The notes under the pieces were generated by a model. That model ran no database searches and was not told where the DNA came from. It saw only the letters and a program-made list of their open reading frames with translations. A stretch of 64,000 bases of DNA, taken from the NCBI GenBank assembly GCA_020634885.1, contig JACKAW010000007.1, positions 124,001 to 188,000 of the forward strand. The letters are read 5' to 3'. How positions within the stretch are numbered: the first letter of the stretch is position 1; every line of letters begins with the position of its first letter. Shown here piece by piece: positions 53,310 to 61,712 of the stretch. The stretch comes from Anaerolineales bacterium. GTDB taxonomy: Bacteria; Chloroflexota; Anaerolineae; Anaerolineales; Villigracilaceae. The translations under genes were made by a program, and so were the position numbers.

Positions 53310-54031
53310 TTGCGATTCAAATACGCCAAATACAACGCCACCGACCCCGCCACAGCAGCATTCAACGATTCAATTTTGCCCTTCATCGGCAACTTCAAGA
53401 CGATGTCACATTTCTTGCGCGTGAGTTCATGAATACCCTCACCCTCGGAACCGACGACGAGTCCTAGTGCTCCCTTAAGATGACGTGAACCCGCCTCCAC
53501 CTCCGCCCCGGCTTGGTCCAAGCCTACCAGCCAGATGTCTGCATCTCGAAGCGCATCCATCGCCTGCGAAAGATTCGACTTGGCAATGAGCATGTGCTCG
53601 CTCGCCCCTGAAGATGCATTCACTGCTGAGGGTGTCACTTCCACAGTACGTGCCAGCGGAATGATGATGCCATGCACGCCCACCGCTTCGGCAGTGCGAA
53701 TGAGCGTGCCAAAGTTTTGCGGGTCTTGCAGTGCGTCGAGGATGAGGATAAACGGCGGTTCGTCTTTGATACTGTCGAGAATTTCCACCAAATCTGAATA
53801 CGGATACCCGCTGACTTCTGCCACCACCCCTTGATTGTGCTGGTTGACCTTGTCCAGTTTGGTGCGCGGCACACGGTTAACCTTTACCTTTTGCTGCCCG
53901 GCAAGCTTGACGATCTCTGCCAGTGTGCCTTTTTCCTGCGCCCCTTCGGCAATCTCTATTGAAAATATCTGCCTGCGTTTGGCGAGCAGGGCTTCATGAA
54001 CGGCGTTACGTGAGTAGATATATTCCTTCAT
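53306..54031 (-). CDS. rlmB: RlmB/TrmH-family 23S rRNA 2'-O-methyltransferase
   Basis: SPOUT-fold RNA 2'-O-ribose methyltransferase, 241 residues from the chosen ATG at 54031. A longer in-frame extension to 54151 has no family counterpart. The N-terminal substrate-binding domain opens EYIYSRNAVHEALLAKRR. The knot motifs are LDALQDPQNFGTLIRTAEA, VGSEGEGI and KGKIESLNAAVAGSV. This matches RlmB (G2251) subfamily; exact site is inference. The last codon overlaps the palindrome at 53283-53309. Confidence 0.88.
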   Translation of the reverse strand: MKEYIYSRNAVHEALLAKRRQIFSIEIAEGAQEKGTLAEIVKLAGQQKVKVNRVPRTKLDKVNQHNQGVVAEVSGYPYSDLVEILDSIKDEPPFILILDALQDPQNFGTLIRTAEAVGVHGIIIPLARTVEVTPSAVNASSGASEHMLIAKSNLSQAMDALRDADIWLVGLDQAGAEVEAGSRHLKGALGLVVGSEGEGIHELTRKKCDIVLKLPMKGKIESLNAAVAGSVALYLAYLNRK

Positions 54032-54074
54032 ACGGGCTGATTTTACTTGATAACTCACCATCGCCCAGTGGGCA

Positions 54075-54080
54075 TATAAT
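54075..54080 (+). promoter_or_regulatory. -10 box of the MFS gene
   Basis: TATAAT ahead of the transporter gene, followed by AAAGGAATCTC and the ATG at 54099. No good -35 is seen. Confidence 0.4.
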
Positions 54081-54098
54081 TCAAGAGAAAGGAATCTC

Positions 54099-55313
54099 AT
54101 GCCCCTCACACTCGATGTTCCCCTGCTTTTCACCACACGCATCATCCGCATGTTTTGTTACGGATTTCTCTCGGTCATCCTCGTGCTGTATCTCGCCGAA
54201 GTAGGTCTGACCGAACAACAAGCCGGCTTACTTTTCACCTTCACCCTCGCCGGTGACGCGGGCATTTCGCTCTGGCTCACCACCCATGCGGATGGGTTTG
54301 GGCGTAAGAAAACGCTTATCATTGGCGCGCTGCTCATGCTTGGCGCAGGCATCATCTTTTTGCTCACCAACAATCTCATCGTCCTGATGATCGCCGCCAT
54401 CATCGGTGTCATCAGCCCGAGCGGAAATGAGATCGGTCCCTTCCTTTCGGTAGAGCAGGCGGGGTTGAGTCAACTGCTGCCAGATAAATTGCGCACCAAA
54501 GTCTTTGCCTGGTACAACCTTGCTGGTTCTTTCTCCACAGCGGTGGGCGCACTCACAGGCGGCTGGCTGGCTCAACTGTTGCAATCTGCCGGCTGGTCTG
54601 CATTGGATGCGTATCGTTACATCCTCACCGGCTATGCGGTTGGAGGTTTCCTCATTGCGGTTTTATTTTTACAAATTTCCCCCGCCATCGAAGCCCGCGC
54701 TGAAAACCATAACGCCAAAAAAGTTCTAGGCTTGCACCAATCGCGCAAAGTCGTTTTCAAACTCAGTTCCTTCTTCGCGCTGGATGCCTTCGCAGGCGGT
54801 CTCATTGTGCAAAGCATGATCGCCTACTGGTTCCACGTCAAATTCGGCGTAGACTCGGGCATCCTCGGCAGCATTTTCTTCGGTGCCAATATCCTTGCCG
54901 GAATTTCGTCATTACTGGCGGTCAAGATCGCAGAGAAGTTCGGGTTGATCAATACGATGGTCTTTACCCACATCCCATCCAACATCCTCTTGATCCTCGT
55001 CCCGCTGATGCCATCCCTGCCTCTCGCCATTGGGATTCTACTCCTGCGCTTCAGCATCTCTCAAATGGACGTACCCACGCGTCAATCCTACACCATGGCT
55101 GTTGTGGCTCCAGACGAACGATCCGCCGCTGCGGGTGTGACCGGTATTGCGCGTTCGATAGGCGCCTCCCTCTCCCCCGCATTAACCGGAATCTTCTTCA
55201 GCATTCCATCCCTGCTCAGTGTGCCGTTCTTTCTATGCGGCGGGTTGAAGATCATTTACGATCTGTTATTGTGGCGCGAGTTTAGCCAAGTCAAACCGCC
55301 GGAAGAAACGTAG
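54099..55313 (+). CDS. MFS transporter
   Basis: 404-residue major facilitator with about twelve helices. The loop 2-3 motif is HADGFGRKKTLIIGA, close to the family's GxxxDRxGRR. Charged residues in the middle loop (EARAENHNAKKVLG) separate the halves. The gene is divergent from rlmB and monocistronic; a cupin gene follows 82 bp on. Substrate unknown; sugar or drug efflux both fit. Confidence 0.85.
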   Translation: MPLTLDVPLLFTTRIIRMFCYGFLSVILVLYLAEVGLTEQQAGLLFTFTLAGDAGISLWLTTHADGFGRKKTLIIGALLMLGAGIIFLLTNNLIVLMIAAIIGVISPSGNEIGPFLSVEQAGLSQLLPDKLRTKVFAWYNLAGSFSTAVGALTGGWLAQLLQSAGWSALDAYRYILTGYAVGGFLIAVLFLQISPAIEARAENHNAKKVLGLHQSRKVVFKLSSFFALDAFAGGLIVQSMIAYWFHVKFGVDSGILGSIFFGANILAGISSLLAVKIAEKFGLINTMVFTHIPSNILLILVPLMPSLPLAIGILLLRFSISQMDVPTRQSYTMAVVAPDERSAAAGVTGIARSIGASLSPALTGIFFSIPSLLSVPFFLCGGLKIIYDLLLWREFSQVKPPEET

Positions 55314-55347
55314 AGATAACCCTTGCGGTCATTGCATTAAATTACGG

Positions 55348-55368
55348 GGATAGGGGCAAGCCCTATCC
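55348..55368. repeat. GGATAGGGG/CCCTATCC palindrome
   Basis: Nearly perfect palindrome within ACGGGGATAGGGGC...TCCCTACG, a further copy of the dispersed GTAGGGA family, 28 bp before the cupin start. Confidence 0.5.
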
Positions 55369-55395
55369 CTACGAGTGGTTCAAAAAGGAGAACCC

Positions 55396-55719
55396 ATGTC
55401 TACTGCCCCTAAATCAGAAATCCTGCACATTGCTGAAATGGTCAATTATCAAGAAGGCTCCGTCGTCAGCCGTCAGATCACCAAAGCGGACGCGGGCAAT
55501 GTGACCTTATTTGCTTTCGACAAAGATCAGGGTTTGAGTGAGCACACAGCCCCCTACGACGCCCTTGTCCACATCCTTGAAGGCGAAGCCGAAGTGAGAA
55601 TTTCGGGCACGCCCTACCTGCTTCACGCGGGTGACGCCATCATCATGCCTGCCAACGAACCGCACACGCTCAAAGCCGTCGGAAAATTCAAAATGCTGTT
55701 GACAATGATCCGCGCATAG
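55396..55719 (+). CDS. Cupin-domain protein
   Basis: 107 residues from ATG 55396, preceded by AAAAAGGAG. Single cupin barrel: the first motif region is SEHTAPYDALVHILEGEAEV and the second is PANEPHTLKAVGKF. The histidine pattern is partial in motif 1, as in several small cupins that bind metals or small ligands. Function unknown. Confidence 0.82.
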   Translation: MSTAPKSEILHIAEMVNYQEGSVVSRQITKADAGNVTLFAFDKDQGLSEHTAPYDALVHILEGEAEVRISGTPYLLHAGDAIIMPANEPHTLKAVGKFKMLLTMIRA

Positions 55720-55737
55720 CGGACGATAAACAATAAA

Positions 55738-55781
55738 AAAGACGGTGGATGATAGCCTTTGATCTATCACCCACCGTCTTT
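55738..55781. terminator. Bidirectional terminator
   Basis: AAAGACGGTGG(A)TGATAG pairs with CTATCACCCACCGTCTTT, between the convergent cupin and MBL genes. Confidence 0.85.
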
Positions 55782-55782
55782 C

Positions 55783-56418
55783 TTACCCACTCACAAACGG
55801 ATTATGTTCCTTCTCATGCCCCACCGTGGTCTGCGGACCATGCCCCGACAGTAATAAGGTTTCATCGGGCATTACATAAATCTGTTCGCGGATACTTTTC
55901 TCCAGCGTGGCGAAATCGCCGCCGGGCAGATCAGTGCGCCCCACACTTTCGTTGAAAATTAGATCGCCGCAGAAACAGACCTTTTCTTTTTCAACATACA
56001 ACACGCAATGACCGCGGGTGTGACCGGGTGTAAAGCGGACTTCGAATTCGTTCGAGCCGAGATTCATCTTCATTCCGTGGATCAGGTCAATGGTCGGTTC
56101 GGGACCCGGGTCTATATCCAGCCCAAATTTTTTACCGCCGCCGCCCTCGCGCCAGAGGACATGGTCATCGGGGTGCAGCGCCACATGCGGCAGCGGATTA
56201 AGCGCATCTGCAATCGCCGCCGCGCCGCCGATGTGATCGAAGTGCGCGTGGGTGTACCACATGTGCCCGATACGCCATCCGCGATCTTGAGCGGCTTTGA
56301 GGATGATGTGCCCATCCCAAGACGGGTCTATGACCACGGCTTCTTTGGTTTCAGGGTCAGCAACGAGATAAGCATTCGTGGAAGCAGGACCAAGGGTGAA
56401 TTGAATGACTTCAAGCAT
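55783..56418 (-). CDS. MBL-fold metallo-hydrolase (glyoxalase II-like)
   Basis: 211 residues with the metallo-beta-lactamase fold. The zinc motif THAHFDHIGG lies near residue 57, TPGHTRGHC near 129, an Asp in GDLIFNESVGRTDLPGGD, and GHGPQTTVGHE near the end. The overall layout is that of hydroxyacylglutathione hydrolase-like proteins. Physiological thioester or other substrate is not determined. A hairpin of the GACAGTCAC family follows upstream. Confidence 0.9.
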   Translation of the reverse strand: MLEVIQFTLGPASTNAYLVADPETKEAVVIDPSWDGHIILKAAQDRGWRIGHMWYTHAHFDHIGGAAAIADALNPLPHVALHPDDHVLWREGGGGKKFGLDIDPGPEPTIDLIHGMKMNLGSNEFEVRFTPGHTRGHCVLYVEKEKVCFCGDLIFNESVGRTDLPGGDFATLEKSIREQIYVMPDETLLLSGHGPQTTVGHEKEHNPFVSG

Positions 56419-56440
56419 AAAGAAAATCCTTTCTGTAAAA

Positions 56441-56473
56441 AGGTGACAGTCACCTACGAGGTGACTGTCACCT
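56441..56473. repeat. GACAGTCAC hairpin family, copy 3
   Basis: AGGTGACAGTCACCT pairs with GGTGACTGTCACCT around ACGA. It overlaps the stop of the second MFS gene. Confidence 0.7.
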
Positions 56474-57596
56474 GCTCTGCATTCTTCCGTGGCGCAAAGA
56501 AATAGCTGATGAAAATAGACACCACGATCAACCCAATCGCCAGTGGATAGATGATGAACGGGTCGCGTTCAAAGATAAAACCTGCAATCGGCGGCGCAAT
56601 GATAAAGATCACCGCACTGACGGTTTCCATCGTGCCGTAGCTGATTCCCATTTGCGAGATGTGAACCAACTCACGCGCCTGCGCCATAGCCATGGGGCGC
56701 GCCGCACGAAAACCGCCAAGCAAAAAGTATGCCAGCATAAAAACGGGCAATCCCATGCCAAGCCACATCAAGGCGGCAAAGAAGATCACCAACACTTGCG
56801 CGAGTAAAAATCCACGGCGCGGAGAGAGGCGCCCGATCCCCAGTGCGAGCAAGGAATTGCCCAACGCCCCAGCCGAGAAGACCCAGCCTGTTTCGGTCAG
56901 CGAGAGCGAACGCACGCCTTTCAAAAAGTTGGGCGTGAGCGGTTGGGCAATGTACAAGGCAAAGACCGCAAAGGCAAAGATCATCACAAAATTGATGAAG
57001 CGCGTATTCTTCCACAAACTCATGGGCGGCGCTTCGGGGTCGTGTTTGTCGATGGGTTGTTTTTCAATAAAAATAATGAAGAGCAGCGAGATCACAAAAA
57101 TACCCGAAGCCACCAGATAACTGGTGCGCACGCCGTAATTTTCAGCGATCCAGCCGCCGGTCACGGGTCCCAGCGCCATGCCCATATTGAAGGTGGCAGT
57201 CGTGAGCGAAAGCGCTGTGCCTACTTCCCATTTGCCGCGCGCCGCTGTGACATAGCTGCCCAAAGGCGAAGATACGAACGCCGTCACACCATACAAAAGC
57301 AAACCGATCAAATAGAACGGAAGACTTTTTGCAAGTCCCATCGTCAATGTGGAAATTAATCCCAGCGTCCAGGCAATGATCAACAGCGGACGCCGCCCCA
57401 CACGGTCGGCTAAATGTCCGCCGGGCAGGTGCGTGATCGCCATAAAAAAGCCGAACGCGCCCAAAGCAAAGCCGACCTGTTGCTTGCTCAACAAGAATTC
57501 GCTTTCCAAATGGATCGGCACAAAATTAAAGAACATTCCTTCACCCACACCCCACAGCAAAAGCGCCGCCGCAATAAAACCAAGGTTACGATTCAA
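56454..57596 (-). CDS. MFS transporter
   Basis: 380 residues from a TTG at 57596, chosen because AAGAGG lies just upstream and the protein then starts NRNLGFIAAALLLWGVGEG. The in-frame GTG at 57626 lies in a palindromic repeat. Twelve helices; loop motif GGHLADRVGRRPLL near residue 70 is a canonical MFS signature. Drug- or sugar-type substrate is unknown. The last codons encoded through the hairpin (RKNAEQVTVTS) show that the repeat extends into the coding region. Confidence 0.85.
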   Translation of the reverse strand: MNRNLGFIAAALLLWGVGEGMFFNFVPIHLESEFLLSKQQVGFALGAFGFFMAITHLPGGHLADRVGRRPLLIIAWTLGLISTLTMGLAKSLPFYLIGLLLYGVTAFVSSPLGSYVTAARGKWEVGTALSLTTATFNMGMALGPVTGGWIAENYGVRTSYLVASGIFVISLLFIIFIEKQPIDKHDPEAPPMSLWKNTRFINFVMIFAFAVFALYIAQPLTPNFLKGVRSLSLTETGWVFSAGALGNSLLALGIGRLSPRRGFLLAQVLVIFFAALMWLGMGLPVFMLAYFLLGGFRAARPMAMAQARELVHISQMGISYGTMETVSAVIFIIAPPIAGFIFERDPFIIYPLAIGLIVVSIFISYFFAPRKNAEQVTVTS

Positions 57597-57617
57597 AGTT
57601 TTCCTCTTCTTAAAAAA

Positions 57618-57666
57618 GTAGGTCACGCTTGAAGCGTGACTGTCACGTTACAAACGTGACCTACAG
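57618..57666. repeat. GTAGGTCACGC palindromic element, copy 2
   Basis: 49-bp near-copy of 41364-41411, here overlapping the stop of the alpha/beta hydrolase gene and touching the MFS start region. Confidence 0.75.
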
Positions 57667-58446
57667 TGACGAATCAACCCGCCGAATAAAATCACGCGCC
57701 ATCTCAAACACCTGATGACGAGCCGCATCACGCGTCACGACGTGACCTGCTTCTACAACATAAGCCTTTGTCTTGTCTGAAGCATTCACCAACCCATCAT
57801 AGAGTCGCTCTACGTTTTCAGGCAATACATACTTATCGTTCTTCGAGTGAATCAACAACACAGGCTTGGTCACCTTGGGCAGTGCTGCCCGCATTTGAAG
57901 AATGAGGCGCTTCATCTCTGCGATCGAGCGGATCGGGTTCTGTGGGTACGAAATATGGCTTTTGAAGGCTTCTTTATCAAACCAACTCTCACCAGGTACT
58001 TCAGTCGATTTCGGTAAAAATTTTACAAAGCGGCTGTAAAACTCAATGAACTCTGGCGAGTAATCTTTTTCATCTCGCGGCAATTGATAGGGCGTAGACA
58101 TTGCCACCACGCCCGCCACATCCAACCGCGTAGACATCAGCAAAGAAAGCACACCGCCCATCGAAAGCCCCACCAAAAAGATTTTATCGGTCACGCCGCG
58201 CAAAAGGTTGTAGCCGTCTTCCACCGAAGCCGTCCAATCTGTCCAACGCGAACGGATCATATCCTCCGGCGAAGTGGCGTGTCCTGCCAGTCGAATGCCC
58301 AAACAGGTATAGCCCTGCTGGTTCAAGTATTCCCCCATCCAGCGCATTTCTTTGGGCGCACCGGTGAAGCCATGTATAAGCAAAATGCCCGTACGATTAC
58401 CGGGCAATAAAAAAGGTTCAGTTGTTGGAATGGTTTGAGTGTTCAC
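57661..58446 (-). CDS. Alpha/beta hydrolase (carboxylesterase/monoacylglycerol lipase-like)
   Basis: 261 residues. It has the oxyanion motif LLIHGFTGAPKEM near residue 22, nucleophile Ser in GLSMGG, an Asp in HSKNDKYVLPENVERLYDG and a His in EAGHVV, the complete catalytic triad. It resembles the EstB/Est30 carboxylesterase group. The GTG start overlaps the aroQ stop as GTGA, so it is the last gene of the shikimate operon, without obvious link to that pathway. Confidence 0.85.
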   Translation of the reverse strand: MNTQTIPTTEPFLLPGNRTGILLIHGFTGAPKEMRWMGEYLNQQGYTCLGIRLAGHATSPEDMIRSRWTDWTASVEDGYNLLRGVTDKIFLVGLSMGGVLSLLMSTRLDVAGVVAMSTPYQLPRDEKDYSPEFIEFYSRFVKFLPKSTEVPGESWFDKEAFKSHISYPQNPIRSIAEMKRLILQMRAALPKVTKPVLLIHSKNDKYVLPENVERLYDGLVNASDKTKAYVVEAGHVVTRDAARHQVFEMARDFIRRVDSSL

Positions 58447-58877
58447 CCTTTAATTATATCAACGAGCCCGCGCAAACCCAATTCATATGAGCGCCAGCCA
58501 AAGCCGGTCACTTTGCCTTTGCAAACCGCCGAAACGAACGAAACATGCCGAAACTCTTCCCGCGCATACACGTTCGATAAATGCACTTCGATCACCGGAA
58601 TCACAATCGCCGAAATCGCATCACGTAGCGCAACAGAAGTATGTGTGTACCCGCCGGGATTGAAGACCACGCCGTTCGCCCACGTCCGCGCATCGTGCAG
58701 AGTATCAATCAACGCACCTTCGTGGTTCGATTGCTTGCAAATCACTTCCGCGCCCAACTCTTTGCCCAGCACAATCATCTTTTCATTGATGTCATCCAAT
58801 GTCATCGAACCGTACACTTCAGGCTCACGCGTCCCCAGCAAATTCAAATTCGGTCCGTGCAGAATTAGTATTTTCAT
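58443..58877 (-). CDS. aroQ: 3-dehydroquinate dehydratase, type II
   Basis: Third step of the shikimate pathway. 144 residues. The HGPNLNLLGTREPEVYG N-terminus holds the catalytic Tyr region. NPGGYTHTSVALRDAI and IEVHLSNVYAREEFRH complete the type II signature. Start ATG 58877 lies two bases after the aroKB stop. Normal length, no insertion, in contrast with its operon neighbours. Confidence 0.95.
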   Translation of the reverse strand: MKILILHGPNLNLLGTREPEVYGSMTLDDINEKMIVLGKELGAEVICKQSNHEGALIDTLHDARTWANGVVFNPGGYTHTSVALRDAISAIVIPVIEVHLSNVYAREEFRHVSFVSAVCKGKVTGFGWRSYELGLRGLVDIIKG

Positions 58878-58879
58878 CG

Positions 58880-60388
58880 TTACTCCAAAACAGATTCCAA
58901 ATCATCTACATTCACCAACTCAACTTTACCAATTTCAACCGGCAACGCAAAACGAATCGACTTCGCGTTTTTCTTTTTATCCACTCGCATGGCTTGGATG
59001 ATTTTCTCACGTGGCATCTCAGCAGGGATATGGATGGGCAGCCCCAACGCCTCAAGCGTGGACTCAATCGCCTCGACCGTGCTTTGGCTTGCCAGCCCAA
59101 CCCGAGCCGCATACCTCGCCTCAGCCACTGTGCCGATGGCAATCGCCTCGCCATGTCGCAGTTCAAACTTGCTGACCAATTCCACCGCGTGCCCAACGGT
59201 GTGCCCCAAATTTAACGCCGCACGGAATCCTTTTTCATACGGGTCTTCTTCGATGACTTTGATCTTCACCGCCATTGCATGTTTGACCACGTCTTCGAGA
59301 TTATTTTTCACCCAGTCCATGCCGCGCTGACATAAGTCAAATAATTCAGGGTCAGAAATAATTCCGTGCTTGACCACTTCCGCCATACCCGAAATCAATT
59401 CGCGCTCTGGCAGGGTGGATAAAAACCGCGTGTCTGCCAAAATCAATTTGGGCGGGTAAAACGCGCCGATCAAATTTTTTCCTTCGGGCAAGTCAAAGCC
59501 CGTCTTGCCACCAATGGACGCGTCCACCATGCCGAGCAGAGTCGTGGGCAGCGCGATCCAATTAATGCCGCGCATATAACTCGAAGCCGCAAAGCCGACC
59601 AGATCGGTCACTACGCCACCACCGAGGGCAATGACCGTGCTTTTGCGGTCGAGTCCGTTTTCGAGGAAGGCTTTCCACAGCACGTGAACCGTTTCAAGGG
59701 TTTTGTGTTCTTCGCCCGCGTGAATGACGAATGATTTAATGTCGCCAAATTTTTCGAGATGATGTTTTGCGATATTTTCGTCGGTGACGATTAAATTTGC
59801 AGACAGGTTTGAAGCCTGCCCGACAATCACATCATATTCACCCATTGCAGAGAGATGATGCCTGCCGAGTTGAATCTGTGCTTCGTGTGCATTTTGTTCG
59901 GCGGGTTTGCCATCTACATGATGTTGAAGTGGGAAGGAAGCATAATGCTCCTTGCGCTTTTCAAGCAACGCTGCGAGTTTGTTCTTCAAATCCCCAGCCA
60001 ACAGCGGACGTTTGCCCGGCTCATGTTGAATGCGCTCGAGCAAAGTAGGCAGTTCTGCCATGAGCAAAAGGACTTTGCCGTTGGCTTCGGCGAAGGTGCG
60101 GTTTTCATCGCGCAGAAGTGCGCCGCCGCCGAGTGCAACGACACTGTCCCTCACCCCTTGACCCTCTCCCTGAAGGAGAGGGGGTGGGGTGAGGACTTTC
60201 AACGCTGCGGTTTCCATATCGCGGAAGGCGATCTCGCCATGTTGTTCCATGATCTGCGGAATGGACATACCCGCATTCGTTTCAATGACGCGGTCAAGGT
60301 CAATGAAGGGAAGTTTGAGGTTGTGGGCAATTTTTTTACCGACTGTTGATTTGCCCGTGCCGGGAGGTCCGTAGAGGAATAGGTGCAT
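58880..60388 (-). CDS. aroKB: Fused shikimate kinase / 3-dehydroquinate synthase
   Basis: 502 residues. AroK (about 1-175) has the P-loop YGPPGTGKSTVG, the DLDRVIE and FRDME substrate motifs, and VVALGGGALL. AroB (about 180-502) has ALGGGVVTDLVGFAASSYMRG, PTTLLGMVDASIGGKTG and LNLGHTVGHAVE. Between FRDMETAALKVL and VVALGGG lies an insertion, LTPPPLLQGEGQGVRDS (about 66-82), encoded by the palindromic element at 60149. It keeps the frame and sits in a surface loop of the kinase. Fused AroK-AroB genes occur in several bacterial groups. Confidence 0.93.
   Translation of the reverse strand: MHLFLYGPPGTGKSTVGKKIAHNLKLPFIDLDRVIETNAGMSIPQIMEQHGEIAFRDMETAALKVLTPPPLLQGEGQGVRDSVVALGGGALLRDENRTFAEANGKVLLLMAELPTLLERIQHEPGKRPLLAGDLKNKLAALLEKRKEHYASFPLQHHVDGKPAEQNAHEAQIQLGRHHLSAMGEYDVIVGQASNLSANLIVTDENIAKHHLEKFGDIKSFVIHAGEEHKTLETVHVLWKAFLENGLDRKSTVIALGGGVVTDLVGFAASSYMRGINWIALPTTLLGMVDASIGGKTGFDLPEGKNLIGAFYPPKLILADTRFLSTLPERELISGMAEVVKHGIISDPELFDLCQRGMDWVKNNLEDVVKHAMAVKIKVIEEDPYEKGFRAALNLGHTVGHAVELVSKFELRHGEAIAIGTVAEARYAARVGLASQSTVEAIESTLEALGLPIHIPAEMPREKIIQAMRVDKKKNAKSIRFALPVEIGKVELVNVDDLESVLE
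60149..60194. repeat. CCTCACCCC/GGAGAGGGG palindromic element inside aroKB
   Basis: CCTCACCCC ... GGGGTGAGG with the inner CCCTCTCC-CTGAA-GGAGAGGG hairpin. It is related to 41453-41491 and is translated as part of the shikimate kinase. Confidence 0.7.
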
Positions 60389-60417
60389 GAGTTCAGTATC
60401 CAGTGGTCAGTAACCAG

Positions 60418-61632
60418 TTATTCCCAAAAAACGTGTGGGATATTGTCCATTGGTAAATCTTCGAGGGTGGCTTTACGTAAGGATTCAAAGCGCGGCTTCA
60501 TTTCGTTGATGGAGTCGCCGCCGAGTTTTTCGAGCAGGGCGTCAGCGAGGACAAATGCGGTCATGGCTTCGAGGATGGGCACGGCACGTGGGACGGGGCA
60601 GAAGTCGGAGCGTTCATATTTGGTGGGAGATTCTGCTCCTAACGCCAGATCCACTGTCGGCTGGGGAAGAAGCGTGGTGGCTATCGGTTTCATCGCGGCG
60701 CGGATGACGATGGGCTGTCCATTGCTCACTCCGCCTTCGGTGCCGCCTGCCCTGTTGGAAGAACGAAGTAATTGGTGATTAGTAATTGGTAATTGGTTGT
60801 TGATATTCTGCATTCCGCCTTCTGCGTTCTGCATTAGTATCGGGTCATGTGCTTGGGTGCCAATACGTTTTGCATTTTCAAACGCGTCACCAATTTCCAC
60901 GCCTTTGATGGCTTGGACGGACATGATGGCATGGGCGAGTTTGGCTTCGAGGCGTTTGTCCCACTGCACGAAACTGCCGAGACCGACAGGCAGGTTGAGC
61001 GCGACAATTTCAAGCACGCCGCCCAAAGTGTTTTTGCCGTGGATGGTCTTTTCGATTTCGGCGCGCATGGCTTCAGCGGAGGATTCGACTGGGCAGCGCA
61101 CATCCGATTCTTCGGCGCGGAGGAAGCGTTCTTCGTAGGGCATGTCACCAAAGTCTGCGGTCACTTCACCGATGGAGGCGACATATCCACCGACGATGAT
61201 TCCGAATTGCGCGAGAAAGTGTTTGCAAACGGCGCCCGCTGCAACGCGCATGGTGGTCTCACGCGCAGACGCACGTTCAAGTGCGGGGCGCAAATCTTTG
61301 TAACCGTATTTGACTGCGCCGGTTAAATCCGCGTGACCTGGGCGGGGAGCGGTCATCGGTTCGATGGCTTTGCCCTTCCATTTGACATGGTCATCGTTTT
61401 GGACAAGCAGGGCAATCGGTGCGCCTGTGGTTTCGCCACCCATGACACCACCAAGGATTTGCACGGTGTCTTTTTCTATTTTCATGCGTCCGCCTGAGCC
61501 GTAGCCTTGCTGACGGCGGGCAAGTTCTTTGTTGATGATTTCAGGGGACAAAGGCAAGCCAGCAGGAATTCCATCCAAGATCGTTGTTAAAGATGGTCCA
61601 TGTGATTCACCAGCAGTTAAAAATCTAAGCAT
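60418..61632 (-). CDS. aroC: Chorismate synthase
   Basis: Final enzyme of the shikimate pathway, FMN-dependent. 404 residues from ATG 61632, preceded by GGAGAACTT; the in-frame ATG 61647 is less likely. It has GESHGPSL, RRQQGYGSGGRM, GHADLTGAVKYG and SSNRAGGTEGGVSNGQP. About 20 residues before the last motif, QNAEGGMQNINNQLPITNHQ is an in-frame insertion made from heptamer DNA (CTGCCTT- and AATTGGT-like units). The insertion lies in a region where homologues have a short loop. Confidence 0.94.
   Translation of the reverse strand: MLRFLTAGESHGPSLTTILDGIPAGLPLSPEIINKELARRQQGYGSGGRMKIEKDTVQILGGVMGGETTGAPIALLVQNDDHVKWKGKAIEPMTAPRPGHADLTGAVKYGYKDLRPALERASARETTMRVAAGAVCKHFLAQFGIIVGGYVASIGEVTADFGDMPYEERFLRAEESDVRCPVESSAEAMRAEIEKTIHGKNTLGGVLEIVALNLPVGLGSFVQWDKRLEAKLAHAIMSVQAIKGVEIGDAFENAKRIGTQAHDPILMQNAEGGMQNINNQLPITNHQLLRSSNRAGGTEGGVSNGQPIVIRAAMKPIATTLLPQPTVDLALGAESPTKYERSDFCPVPRAVPILEAMTAFVLADALLEKLGGDSINEMKPRFESLRKATLEDLPMDNIPHVFWE
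60765..60838. repeat. Heptamer tract inside aroC
   Basis: Two adjoining heptamer series: TAATTGG-like units (60765-60800) and CTGCCTT-like units (about 60808-60833). Both are in coding sequence. Confidence 0.7.
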
Positions 61633-61649
61633 AAGTTCTCCATTCATAA

Positions 61650-61712
61650 AGCAGGGGCGACCCTTCGTGGGCGTCGGGTGTTTTGATCAATCAGGGCGGG
61701 TCGCCCCTACAG
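61650..61712. repeat. GGGCGACCC...GGGTCGCCCC inverted repeat
   Basis: Between aroE and aroC, AGGGGCGACCC (61653) pairs with GGGTCGCCCCT; the right arm overlaps the aroE 3' end. Confidence 0.6.

Noticed and set aside
54032..54151. N-terminal extension of the rRNA methyltransferase
   Set aside because: It overlaps the promoter region of the divergent MFS gene and has no family counterpart.
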